From: an uncultured Bacteroidota bacterium
GTDB taxonomy: Bacteria > Bacteroidota > Bacteroidia > Chitinophagales > Chitinophagaceae
Length of the DNA stretch: 46,825 bases
NCBI GenBank assembly: GCA_903839875.1
Contig: CAIMDZ010000040.1
Span: forward strand, 1 to 46,825
Direction of reading: 5' to 3'
The notes beneath the pieces are model-generated. The model had not been told where the DNA came from. It ran no database searches and saw only the letters and a program-made list of their open reading frames with translations. The stretch's first letter is position 1, and each line of letters begins with the position of its first letter. Of the stretch, positions 17,101-25,354 are shown one piece after another. The position numbers and the translations under genes are program-made.

Positions 17101-19271
17101 TAAGTGATAGTTGTCGTACCTGGTGTAATACCCGTAATGATGCCGGATGTAGATCCAACGGTTGCAATAGCAGGTGAACTGCTATACCATGCACCACCCG
17201 GCAGGCAATCAGAATAGGCGCCGGTAGCGCCAATACAGGCAGTCGCAGGGCCGGAAATAGCACAAGGCGATATATTCACGGTAACTGTTGCTGAACTGTA
17301 ACAGCCGGTTACAGGTAAAGTATAAGAAATAACCGTTGTGCCTGCAGTAATTCCATAAACATCTCCTGTACCTACCGTCGCAATAGCAGGCGAGCTGCTG
17401 GTCCATATGCCACCTGCGGTGGCATCCGTCTTAATAACAGTTGCGCCAACACACACTGCATTAGGGCCGCCAATTGATGCAGGGTTTGGATTTACAGTTA
17501 TCAGGCTTGTGGCGAAACAGCCTGTGCCGATTGTATAGGTTATATTTGAAGTGCCGGGTGTAAGTCCTGCAACCACGCCAGACGAACTAACGGTTCCTAC
17601 CGGGATTGATGAACTGCTCCAGGTACCTCCGGGGGTAGCATCTGATAAAGTTGTTGTACTGCCCGCGCATAAATAAGTAGTACCTGTGATAGGCAACGGC
17701 GCAAAGTTTACAGTTACCACCCTGGTAGTCTGGCATCCGGTTGCTAAAGTGTAGGTAATCACAGCAGTACCTGCAGAGACACCTGTTACACTTCCTGAAC
17801 TACTACCAACGGTGGCTATCCCGGTAGATGAACTGGCCCATGTTCCTCCCGGAGCGCCGTCAGACAAAGAAACCGAACTTCCTGCACAAACAGCCAATGG
17901 GCCTGATATTGCCGGAGGAAGTGGGTTAACTGTAATGTGGGTAGTTGTAGCGCAACCCGGTGTAATTGAATAGGTAATTGTTGCAACACCTGGTGCAACC
18001 CCGGTTACTATTCCACTTGATGATCCTATTGCAGCAACAGTGGGAGTGCCACTGGACCAGGTACCTCCGGTTACAATGCAGGACAAAGTGCCTGCGCCGC
18101 CTGTGCATAACGCTGTCGGCCCCGTAATAATACCGGGTGGAAGATTTACTGTAACAGGGTAGGTGCTGTAGCACCCTGTAGAAGGAATAGTGTAACTAAT
18201 AGTTGCTGTTCCTATTGTGATTCCTGTAACAATACCAGTAGAAGAACCAACAGTAGCTACAGCCATATTACTGCTGTTCCAAATACCTCCGGGTGTACCA
18301 TCAGTGAATGCTATTGGTGTACCGGGACATACAGTAGAATAACCGGAAATTCCGGAAGGAGGAGCATTTACGGTCACTGTTACAGAAGTAGAGCATCCCG
18401 TACCAACAGAATAAGTAATAACAGATGTGCCGGCTCCAACCCCCACTAACGTTAATGATACAACAGCTGGATTGCTGCTTGACCACGCGCCACCGAGTAC
18501 TACTTCTGACAAAGTCAGTGATGAACCCACACAATAGGTCAAAGGCCCTGTGATTGGCGAAACACCTGGATTTACAGAAACACTTTTGGTAGTGCTGCAG
18601 CCAGTGCTCAAAGTATAAGATATAGTTGTTAAGCCAACGGCATTGCCGGTAACATTTCCTGAAAAGTCTATTGAACCTACTGTGATGTTACTGCTGCTCC
18701 AGGTTCCACCGGTAGTAAGGTCTCCCAATGATATGGATGACAAGGTACAAACACTTGATGGCCCTGTTATCGCTGCAGGAAGCGGATTTACGCTTTCCAT
18801 TACTGTAAAAGAACAAACACCAAGTGTATAAGTTAAAACCGATATGCCTGTAGAAACGCCCACTACAACTCCGGATGATGAACCAATAACCGCTACACCT
18901 GTTACGCCGGAAGTCCATACACCACCACCCGTATTGGGAACAAAAGTTGTTGTCAAGCCTGTACAAATTGAAAGAGAACCGGATATTTCAAATGGAGTAG
19001 GATTAACTGTCACTGTAGTAGTAGCAGAACCGGTGCCTGTAGTATAAGTTATGGTAGCAATTCCTGTAGCCACCCCGATAACTACTCCAGAGGATGAACC
19101 CACAGTAGCAACAGAAATGTCGCTGCTGCTCCATGTTCCACCGGCAGATGTATCACTTAATGTAGTGCCGGCACCGGGGCATAGGGCCATAATACCGGTA
19201 ATTGCCCCAACTTGCCCATAGGAGCAAAGAGACAATAACAGGAGCGATAGGGTAAGGTAAACGGATTTCAT
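14142..19271 (-). CDS. T9SS-secreted giant mosaic protein: 12 BIg2 + 4 YTVTGGG repeats (about 1709 aa)
   Basis: The largest gene of the window; the frame is open from 19316 (1724 codons). The ATG at 19271 is chosen because MKSVYLTLSLLLLSLCSYGQ aligns with the signal peptides of its paralogues; ATGs at 19295 and 19289 and a TTG at 19316 are alternatives. Order: 11 BIg2 domains, each usually with an early VC and a late GC cysteine; four YTVTGGGxYCxGGxGVHIGL repeats; an Ig/PKD-like domain (YQWFVNGSA); a twelfth BIg2 domain; a Cys-rich YLWSPSTGLSCSTCAST domain; the ISGYISYSG...KVWLI carboxypeptidase-regulatory-like module; and a type A sorting domain (VYPNPTSGLLKLQW ... YYCGKLMVE). Its C-terminal half parallels the 883-residue protein. 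Likely a long extracellular fibre or adhesin; ligand unknown. Confidence 0.85.
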   Translation of the reverse strand: MKSVYLTLSLLLLSLCSYGQVGAITGIMALCPGAGTTLSDTSAGGTWSSSDISVATVGSSSGVVIGVATGIATITYTTGTGSATTTVTVNPTPFEISGSLSICTGLTTTFVPNTGGGVWTSGVTGVAVIGSSSGVVVGVSTGISVLTYTLGVCSFTVMESVNPLPAAITGPSSVCTLSSISLGDLTTGGTWSSSNITVGSIDFSGNVTGNAVGLTTISYTLSTGCSTTKSVSVNPGVSPITGPLTYCVGSSLTLSEVVLGGAWSSSNPAVVSLTLVGVGAGTSVITYSVGTGCSTSVTVTVNAPPSGISGYSTVCPGTPIAFTDGTPGGIWNSSNMAVATVGSSTGIVTGITIGTATISYTIPSTGCYSTYPVTVNLPPGIITGPTALCTGGAGTLSCIVTGGTWSSGTPTVAAIGSSSGIVTGVAPGVATITYSITPGCATTTHITVNPLPPAISGPLAVCAGSSVSLSDGAPGGTWASSSTGIATVGSSSGSVTGVSAGTAVITYTLATGCQTTRVVTVNFAPLPITGTTYLCAGSTTTLSDATPGGTWSSSSIPVGTVSSSGVVAGLTPGTSNITYTIGTGCFATSLITVNPNPASIGGPNAVCVGATVIKTDATAGGIWTSSSPAIATVGTGDVYGITAGTTVISYTLPVTGCYSSATVTVNISPCAISGPATACIGATGAYSDCLPGGAWYSSSPAIATVGSTSGIITGITPGTTTITYQLPTGCNVTTPVTVNPSPSAITGTLSVCPGSSNSLIDGTPGGTWTSSNTSIATITAIGSTGSLTGVAAGTTIISYTLPTLCYATRIATVNPLPASYTVIGGGSYCAGGMGIHIQLSGSDLGINYQLYNGSSPAGSSLPGNGSPLDFGFHTTSGTYTITATNSSIGCTIVMTGSAVVVTDPLPAAYTVTGGGGYCPGGTGVHIGLSGSQLGTSYQLYLSGSPVGSPVAGTGTSLDFGLQTTIGAYSVVATMGICSQSMTGAPSISVYSLPYAYNVTSTSGSYCAGGSGVHIGLSSSQPGTTYSLYLGGVLDTTVSGTGSVIDFGLQTGAGIYTVTGTNTTTTCTNNMSGSATVSVNPLPTVYTVTGGGAYCAGGAGVHVGLNGSNTGINYQLYLGATGLTPLSGGTGSAIDFGLQTGAGAYTVVATNTSTGCTSAMTGTVSITITPTVSPAVSINVNPNDTVCAGTSVTYTALPVNGGASPAYQWFVNGSATATGSSYSYTPTNSDIITVTLTSSALCALPSSVNANVTMFVNPYPTITGATSICIGGTVTLVGTMGGTWTSSNPGVAIIATVGSTTGVISTVSTGVTTISYDLSGCVTTTVVTVNALPVISISGTTTCGGITTLTGSGATTYLWSPSTGLSCSTCASTDANPSTTTTYTVTGTAATGCSDTASVVVDGNRISGYISYSGSTSDTMKVWLIQFNSLDSSLTAEDSTLSCMAGGTPYYEFNDKAAGNYMVKAKLLGQTPGSSGYIPTYSLSTPYWYAAASVSHAGATDTMHINMVYGTVPPGPGFIAGYISSGAGKGTSGDIPAHGMIVYLRDAASNFVVTYTYTDDSGAYSFKNVGYGTYVIYPEEFGYHTTASQVITLISGSDSIKKINFKKYTTSKVVTPIAASSVSAISTGTGLKVYPNPTSGLLKLQWNNQGTEHAEVVINDMTGREAFRASVSINGTQGDIEIDLGKLKAGIYLLTIKSEQIYYCGKLMVE

Positions 19272-19345
19272 TGTCTTCAGATTCTTCATGCGCATTGTAT
19301 TAAAGGTGTAAAACAATGTATGTTATTCATTTGTTGTCTGATACA

Positions 19346-19383
19346 CCTTATATATAAGGCGTAAAAAACCGTATAAATGTTAG
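19346..19383 (-). promoter_or_regulatory. palindrome and shared element upstream of the 1724-codon gene
   Basis: CCTTATATATAAGG (19346-19359, perfect 14-base palindrome) and, farther upstream, minus-strand CTAACATTTATACGG (19369-19383). The arrangement copies that before the 883-residue gene, including the connecting run of T and TACG. Confidence 0.45.
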
Positions 19384-19508
19384 TATCCCAAAATATTTTT
19401 TTTTGTTTAATCAAGCTGTTTTCTTTTTATTACTTCTTAGTTAATATTAGTTTTCTTTAACAGTTCTATTTTCCGAACATTTTTACTCAATCCATTTGCA
19501 TAACACCT

Positions 19509-19527
19509 CCCTCTCCCTTGGAGAGGG
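19509..19527 (-). terminator. short hairpin downstream of the 835-residue NHL protein gene
   Basis: Arms CCCTCTCC / GGAGAGGG with a 3-base loop, 14 bases past the stop at 19541. There is no clear T run after it, and the surrounding CACCTCC...CCGGGGT also resembles intergenic repeats at 1310-1355 and 22455-22480, so it may be a repeat rather than a true terminator. Confidence 0.4.
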
Positions 19528-19540
19528 CCGGGGTGAGGTC

Positions 19541-22048
19541 TTATTTCGTCCATTTCGTAACTTTTGTTGTCTTTATTTTCTTCCCATCCATATCATATAT
19601 TGTAATTAAATAATCTCCGTTAGGCAATTTCTCAAGGTCCGCCTGGTTCACATTTTTTGCCAATTCCACTGTTTTTCCATCTTCGCATAATATTTTGATT
19701 ATCATTTTATTACACCATTTTATATAAACTATAGATTCAGTAGGATTCGGATAGATGATAATATCTTTTTCAGAGCACCCGGTACATAGCAGTTCAGAGG
19801 AAGAAATAGCACATCCATATAAATTTTTTACCAATACTGAATAAAAGCCGGTATTGGCAACCAGGTAAGAATCGGCTATTGCGCCGGGTATCAATACTCC
19901 ATCAAACGACCATTGGTAGGAGGTATAACCGGCAGGTGCATATACCGTAGTGCCATTTTGTATGATTTCGGGGATCAACGGCAGTGAGTTTATTTTTATT
20001 GATACGTTTGCGGTATCCGATCCGCAAAAATTAGATATTATATAGCTGATGGTATCTGTTCCGGGTAAAACTCCTGTGAGGGTACCTGCCGAAAAAGTAG
20101 CTTTGGTATTATTTATTTTCCAAATACCCCCATCCGGTATGCCGGTAATGCTGGTTGTGCTCCCGGCGCAAATAGCAGTATCAACCAGGTTTATTCCTGC
20201 CACAGGAAATGGATCAACCTTCACAGTATGGGTGGTAAAGTTGGTGCAAAATGCATCTGAAACTGTATAAATAATGGTATCTATACCCGCTGTTACCCCT
20301 GTCACTGTTCCTGTTGAATTTACAGATGCAACAGGATTCTTTGTACTCCATAACCCTCCGGATATGGTATCAGAAAGGAAGATAACTGTCCCAATGCAAA
20401 GTTCAGATGACCCGGTGATTTTTCCTGCATCTGGTAGGGCATAAATGGTAATTAATTTACTGGCGGTAACATATCCGCATGCATTATAGATGGTATACCT
20501 GATACTATCAGTTCCCGGCGACTCACCGGTTACAACTCCATTGTTCACTATCGCATTCAGGTTACTGATACTCCAAACGCCATTTCCTGTAGTATCAGTA
20601 AGTGTTATGCCCGATCCCACACATACATAGGAAGGACCATTTATGGCCCCTGCATAAGATAAGGAAGGGTTAACAGTGATGTAAATCGTTGTAAAATCAA
20701 TGTCAATACCATTAGTCACCTTTATGGTAAAGGTATCATTACCCATGTATGACCCGGCCGGGGTATAAGAAAAACCGCCCGGGTAAAGCATCCCGCCTGT
20801 TGAGGTAGTGGAAAAGGAATCACTAACGAGGCCGTGATGTGCCTGAGTGTAGATGGTCCACGTAACTTTGATACCCGAATCAAGATCCTTTGCTGCCAGT
20901 AATGTATCCATTGATGTAGAAACATCCTGGCATACCTCCCCATATTGAAAATGCCCGTTTTTAAAATACAGCGCTTTCTTTATCTCCCTGATACGTACAT
21001 TGCCAAGGTCGGAAAAATATAGATTCTCGTTACTATCAATGGTAATGCATAATGGTCTGTTCAGATTTGCATAAATGGCCCTGCCGCCATCGCCGCTGAA
21101 TCCGGGTATACCTGTACCCGCTATGGTATTGATAATACCTGAACTGTTTATTTTTCTTATCCTTTGGTTATAGCAGTCGGTAATATATACATTCCCAACT
21201 TTATCGCACACTACTCCCGTGGGATGATAAAGCCTTGCACTGCTGGCCGGTGTACCATCACCTGAGAATCCGGGGGGGCCGTTGCCGGCAATAGTACTTA
21301 TCACCCCCAACCCGTCTATCTTTCTCACACGATTATTGCCTCCATCACAAATATAAAGGTTGCCTGCATCATCAGCAGTTATACCGTAAGTATCCTCAAA
21401 GGTGGCTAAAATGGCAGGGCCCCCATCTCCCGTATAGCCGTGGAAACCACACCCGGCTACCGTTGTAATGATTCCAGCGGTGTCTATTTTCCTTATGTCA
21501 AAATGTGCCTGGTCAGTTACATACAAATTTCCAAAGGTATCCAGGGCAAGTGCAATGGGGCTGCGAATGCCCGCTGCCGTCGCCTGTCCGCCATCCCCAA
21601 GCGAACTGTCTACACCCCTTCCGGCTATTGTAGTAATTCTGCCCGTTAGGTCTACTTTGCGCACTCTGTGATTTACCTGGTCGGCTATATAAACGTTTCC
21701 GGGTGGATCTACTGCTATGCCCCAGTTTTGGTATAACAGTGCCGAAGTTGCGGGACCATTGTCGCCGCCAAATCCCGGAAGGCCTGTTCCGGCTATTGTT
21801 TTAATATACCCGGTTGCATGATCTATCCTTCGTACACAATTGTTTTTCTGATCATTAATATAAATATTTCCGGCCCTATCCAGCGCCACTGCGGTAGGAT
21901 TGTTAAAGGTAGCTGATGTTGCCGGCAGGCCATCTATGAATCCAACCGTACCATTTCCCGCGATTGTTGATATGATTTGAGCCTGCACACCCCATGAAAA
22001 GCCAATTTGGACAATTATAGAGAGAAATAGGTGCAGGTAATATTTCAT
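19541..22048 (-). CDS. T9SS-secreted NHL-propeller / BIg2 protein (835 aa)
   Basis: Signal peptide of about 23 residues (ending WGVQAQ), then six NHL repeats (about 25-360) with the pattern IxTIAGxGxxGFxGDxGPA...NxYIxDxxNxRVRKID, expected to make one six-bladed beta-propeller. Next comes a cadherin/Ig-like segment (about 365-465, YTPAGSYMGNDTFTIKVTNG), three BIg2 domains (about 470-690), an Ig-like domain with YQWSFDGVLIPGA, and a type A sorting domain (about 760-835, IYPNPTESIVYIKW). Propeller modules usually bind proteins or sugars; none of the repeats suggests catalysis. The truncated copy at 114-371 is a relative. It is the first gene of the array on the minus strand. In contrast to the other members, its BIg2 units lie at the C-terminal side. 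Confidence 0.85.
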   Translation of the reverse strand: MKYYLHLFLSIIVQIGFSWGVQAQIISTIAGNGTVGFIDGLPATSATFNNPTAVALDRAGNIYINDQKNNCVRRIDHATGYIKTIAGTGLPGFGGDNGPATSALLYQNWGIAVDPPGNVYIADQVNHRVRKVDLTGRITTIAGRGVDSSLGDGGQATAAGIRSPIALALDTFGNLYVTDQAHFDIRKIDTAGIITTVAGCGFHGYTGDGGPAILATFEDTYGITADDAGNLYICDGGNNRVRKIDGLGVISTIAGNGPPGFSGDGTPASSARLYHPTGVVCDKVGNVYITDCYNQRIRKINSSGIINTIAGTGIPGFSGDGGRAIYANLNRPLCITIDSNENLYFSDLGNVRIREIKKALYFKNGHFQYGEVCQDVSTSMDTLLAAKDLDSGIKVTWTIYTQAHHGLVSDSFSTTSTGGMLYPGGFSYTPAGSYMGNDTFTIKVTNGIDIDFTTIYITVNPSLSYAGAINGPSYVCVGSGITLTDTTGNGVWSISNLNAIVNNGVVTGESPGTDSIRYTIYNACGYVTASKLITIYALPDAGKITGSSELCIGTVIFLSDTISGGLWSTKNPVASVNSTGTVTGVTAGIDTIIYTVSDAFCTNFTTHTVKVDPFPVAGINLVDTAICAGSTTSITGIPDGGIWKINNTKATFSAGTLTGVLPGTDTISYIISNFCGSDTANVSIKINSLPLIPEIIQNGTTVYAPAGYTSYQWSFDGVLIPGAIADSYLVANTGFYSVLVKNLYGCAISSSELLCTGCSEKDIIIYPNPTESIVYIKWCNKMIIKILCEDGKTVELAKNVNQADLEKLPNGDYLITIYDMDGKKIKTTKVTKWTK

Positions 22049-22076
22049 CAGAGAATATTTGTCTTTTTTTGCTACT

Positions 22077-22146
22077 CCCGAAAACTATCGGTAGAACTCC
22101 CATCACCTTCTGAATGTTGCCAACAGTGGTACCGATAGTTATCGGG
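22077..22146. repeat. inverted repeat
   Basis: CCCGAAAACTATCGG (22077-22091) and CCGATAGTTATCGGG (22132-22146) are complementary except for one position and could form a 15-bp stem with a 40-base loop. The CCGATAG..ATCGGG core resembles the palindrome in the 231-bp tandem repeat at 31835-32350. Confidence 0.6.
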
Positions 22147-22524
22147 ATCATTGTCCTGTGCTTGCCGACAGGCAGGCGCTATACTTCAGTGTAGTATGGT
22201 CGTTTCATTGCTCTATTTTAAACTATTTTTCGCTCTTTTTTAAATTTTCATGCAGGATTTATTTTATTATCTTCACTTAAGGTTTGATTTTTGCAGTCAG
22301 ACTTCAAAAACCGGCAGCAACATTTTCAGTACACCATGTTCCTTTGTGGTTCTCCACAGTTATACTTTCGTGTCTGATTAGGAACTCCTGACCCGTTGAC
22401 CTATTCTGAAAAATTATTCGTAGATTGAAATACCACTAATAATTCGCGAATTACGTCGCACCTCCCTTTAGGCCGGGGTTTATAGGTTAATGAGGTCAGA
22501 GTAATTTATATTGAGTATCGGTAT

Positions 22525-22559
22525 AATGAAAAACGGCAGTATACCCACCGTTTTTCATT
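22525..22559 (-). terminator. hairpin, probable terminator of the S46 peptidase gene
   Basis: Perfect 12-bp arms AATGAAAAACGG / CCGTTTTTCATT around an 11-base loop. It lies 136 bases past the peptidase stop, and the T-rich arm is on the transcript's 3' side on either strand. Confidence 0.55.
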
Positions 22560-22694
22560 TTATTAAGCATTGCTTCCTAAGACATTAAGCTCAATTGTCG
22601 GGACTAAGTCATAACACCTTTGCGGGCTTAAAAACATCCTGCGGGGCACCCCTTCCGCGCCTTTGCATGAAAATACCTCGCGCGAAACAACTCG

Positions 22695-24857
22695 TTACTC
22701 TCTTATATCCATTTCCTGTATCAGGTTATTGGCATGACCCATTTTGTCAATAAGGAACAGGATGTAACGGATATCGCATACTATCGTCCTTTTATACTTT
22801 TTATCAAAAGCGATATCACCGCTCATGGCTTCCCAGTTGCCGTCAAAGGCAGCGCCTGTCAGCTCACCGTAAGCATTCATAACCGGGCTGCCCGAGTTGC
22901 CGCCTGTAATATCGTTGGTGGTCATAAAGCAGGTATGTATGGTGCCATCGCGATCTGCATACCGGCCATAGTCCTTCATGTTATAAAGGGTTATCAGTTC
23001 TTTGGGAGCATCAAATTCATCACTGCCGGGTTTGTATTTGGCAATCAGTCCATCAAGGGTAGTGAAGTAATTATAGTGAACCGCATCCTGGGGCTCATAA
23101 CCCGCCACTTTCCCGTAGGTAATGCGCATAGTTGAGTTCGCATCGGGGTACATATTCCTGTACTTCTTCTCCTGCATCAGTTGTCTCATGTATTCGCGTG
23201 ACAGGTCAGCTTTCTTAATGCTAAAAGCCTCGATTTTTGGCTGGTAGTTTTTTGAGTAGTTGGAAACAAAGCTGTAAGCATACTGGAAGGCCGCATCTTT
23301 CTTCAGTTTTTCAAACGAAGGCGCCTTGCAGAAAGCGTTGAACTTATTGCTGTCTATCAGGAAAGAATTGGTAAATATATAGTTGGCGTAGTTGGTATAA
23401 GTAGCCTTGCTGTCGCTCTTGCCTTTCTTAAATATTACCTTAGCGTAGATATCGGGCAACTGCTCCTTAGGTACATTATTATAGTACAACTCAGTCATTT
23501 CGGCCAGCATGTCCTTTTCTGTGCCGGGATCAAACTCTTTCATGTTTGCCCGGTAAGCCATGCGCGCCTGATCTACAAACTTCTTCACGGTATCCTCGCT
23601 CATTTTGGTTTTCCTCGTTGAATTTCTTTCGTATGCATCATACAATGGTTTTAAGGCCCCTGCCACACGTGCCACAGCCGATGCCCTGAATCCTTCGGAA
23701 TAATAAACCGAATGCTTCGCATAAGGCCTGTAATCGGCATATATCTTCGCGAAATTTCCGAGCAGACCCACATCTATATTATTCTCTCTTTCCCATTTCG
23801 AAAAGTCGTCTTCGTTCTTCATTTTTTTCTCTACCACGTTCAGGCGTTTCAGTTGTTCTGTCTGGCCTATGAAGTATTTCCAGTAGTTGGCTATCCTGGA
23901 ATACAGCGATGTAAGCTGCAGGTAAGTACCCTTATTCATATCCATGTGCCTGCGCATAATGCCTAGCCGCAGATCGCGGCAGGCTACGATTGAGGGGTTC
24001 GTTACATTCACAGCCAGGTCCACACCATAAGAAACTTCATAACGGTTGGTCCGGCCCGGATAACCGAATATCATAGCATAGTCGCCTTCGCGCTCACCCC
24101 TGATAGAAATTGGTAAGTATTTCTTAGGGTGGTACGGCACATTCGTTGCGCTGTAAGGTTTCGGCTGGTTGTTCTCATCGGCATATACCCGGAACATTGA
24201 AAAATCCGAAGTATGCCTTGGCCACATCCAGTTGTCGGTATCACCGCCATATTTTCCTAACGACTTGGGCGGTGTACCTACCAGGCGCACATCCGTGTAC
24301 CTTTTATAAATAATCAGGAAGAACTGGTTGCCGTTGAAGAAACTTCTTACATTGGCAACATACTTTCCTTTTTCGGCATATTTCTCTTCTATTTCCTTGC
24401 TTATAGCTTCGAACTTTTTACTGAATTCTTCGCCGGTGGCATTGCCCAGGGCAGCCTTTACCTGGTCGGTAATATCTTCCATCCTTTGCAGGAAAAGGGC
24501 AGTCACACCCTGTGCCGGAAGCTCTTCATTCAGGTTGTGCGCCCAGAAACCATTATCAAGCAGGTTTCTTTCCACAGTGCTCAACGTGGCAATGGCATCA
24601 TAACCGCAATGGTGGTTGGTAAGCAGCAGACCATTGCCAGATATCATCTCGGCAGTACACCCGCCACCAAACTGTAGTATCGCATCCTTCAGACTGCTAT
24701 GATTTATATCATACAGGTCTTCTTTCGATAGCTTAAGCCCGAGACGCAGCATCTCCTCATAATTCTTCCCGATTAAACTCGGGATCCACATCCCCTCATC
24801 GGCCCGCGACCCAAACATCATCAGGGCAGCAACAAAACTTAACAGTATTTTCTTCAT
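22695..24857 (-). CDS. S46 family dipeptidyl-peptidase (DPP7-like)
   Basis: Secreted serine peptidase that removes dipeptides from peptide N-termini, normally in the periplasm of Bacteroidota that live on proteins. Signal peptide MKKILLSFVAALMMFGSRAD; mature start EGMWIP as in the family. Catalytic residues visible: His83 in LLLTNHHCGYDA, Asp218 in GDTDNWMWPRHTSDFS and Ser655 in TGGNSGSPVMN. Position 673 is Gly (AAFDGNWEAM), 18 residues after the Ser; in this family Gly here marks DPP7-type enzymes (hydrophobic/broad P1), whereas Arg marks DPP11 (Asp/Glu P1). The length of 720 is normal. It is separate from its neighbours, with a hairpin downstream (22525-22559). Substrate preference is predicted from that one residue. 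Confidence 0.93.
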   Translation of the reverse strand: MKKILLSFVAALMMFGSRADEGMWIPSLIGKNYEEMLRLGLKLSKEDLYDINHSSLKDAILQFGGGCTAEMISGNGLLLTNHHCGYDAIATLSTVERNLLDNGFWAHNLNEELPAQGVTALFLQRMEDITDQVKAALGNATGEEFSKKFEAISKEIEEKYAEKGKYVANVRSFFNGNQFFLIIYKRYTDVRLVGTPPKSLGKYGGDTDNWMWPRHTSDFSMFRVYADENNQPKPYSATNVPYHPKKYLPISIRGEREGDYAMIFGYPGRTNRYEVSYGVDLAVNVTNPSIVACRDLRLGIMRRHMDMNKGTYLQLTSLYSRIANYWKYFIGQTEQLKRLNVVEKKMKNEDDFSKWERENNIDVGLLGNFAKIYADYRPYAKHSVYYSEGFRASAVARVAGALKPLYDAYERNSTRKTKMSEDTVKKFVDQARMAYRANMKEFDPGTEKDMLAEMTELYYNNVPKEQLPDIYAKVIFKKGKSDSKATYTNYANYIFTNSFLIDSNKFNAFCKAPSFEKLKKDAAFQYAYSFVSNYSKNYQPKIEAFSIKKADLSREYMRQLMQEKKYRNMYPDANSTMRITYGKVAGYEPQDAVHYNYFTTLDGLIAKYKPGSDEFDAPKELITLYNMKDYGRYADRDGTIHTCFMTTNDITGGNSGSPVMNAYGELTGAAFDGNWEAMSGDIAFDKKYKRTIVCDIRYILFLIDKMGHANNLIQEMDIRE

Positions 24858-25354
24858 TTTATCATTTTTTATGAAACAGGGTATAAAAGTAATGCTCCGG
24901 TTTGACTAATAATAATACGGTTGTGAATATATGAGGGGTGATTTTTATGGGGGAGATGAACGGGAGTCGGTAGTTTATGATTTGGTCGGGTAGGTACTTT
25001 CAGATATTTTGGAATCCTGAAAAATAAATTAAATTCTTTATTTGAATGATGTAAATATTTTCTCTAATTTTGTTAAACTAAAGGGTGTTACCGTCTGCAT
25101 ATCTCATCCCATGATGGGTGTTGCCGGTATTGGCACGGGGACGGGGAGATCTCTTAGTTTTTTTTCAATCCCATACTGGTTTAAGTCTTCCAGATTTAAA
25201 TCCCCGATAAAACGAAGGTCTGCGACCGGCAGCATATATGCCTCAGCTACATCAAGGAACTCAACGCAAATATCTGATATATCCCATACTCAATTGCAGG
25301 CAGCCCGACCGCAACCTAGCAATCATATTTACCGAATTATTTTGTCATCGTTAC
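24858..25354. other. gene-free stretch with a dispersed repeat
   Basis: Between the S46 peptidase start and the cyclophilin stop. The one plus-strand frame (25042-25461) has no recognisable domain and runs through a repeat copy (25171-25233) and into the cyclophilin gene, so I do not call it. On the minus strand TACTTTTA at about 24884-24891, one base off TAnnTTTG, may be the S46 promoter. Confidence 0.5.
25171..25233 (-). repeat. dispersed 60-bp palindromic repeat (copy 1)
   Basis: On the minus strand it reads GCCGGTCGCAGACCTTCG, then TTTAAATCTGGAAGACTTAA and ACCAGT. It aligns along its whole length with 46633-46690, and in its palindromic half with 31784-31813 and 46537-46590. Confidence 0.65.

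Larger units (their letters stand above)
22049..22694. other. gene-free stretch between the BIg2 array and the S46 peptidase gene
   Basis: No convincing coding frame. It holds an imperfect inverted repeat (22077-22146), a CCGACAGGCAGG dispersed repeat core (22165-22176), a CACCTCC...GGCCGGGGTTTAT repeat remnant (about 22457-22482) and a strong hairpin (22525-22559). Confidence 0.6.

Noticed and set aside
5681-19316. Many plus-strand open frames of 60-140 codons opposite the Ig-repeat genes
   Set aside because: They repeat with the domain period, have Pro/Val/Thr-rich translations and no start signals. They are shadows of the repetitive coding strand.
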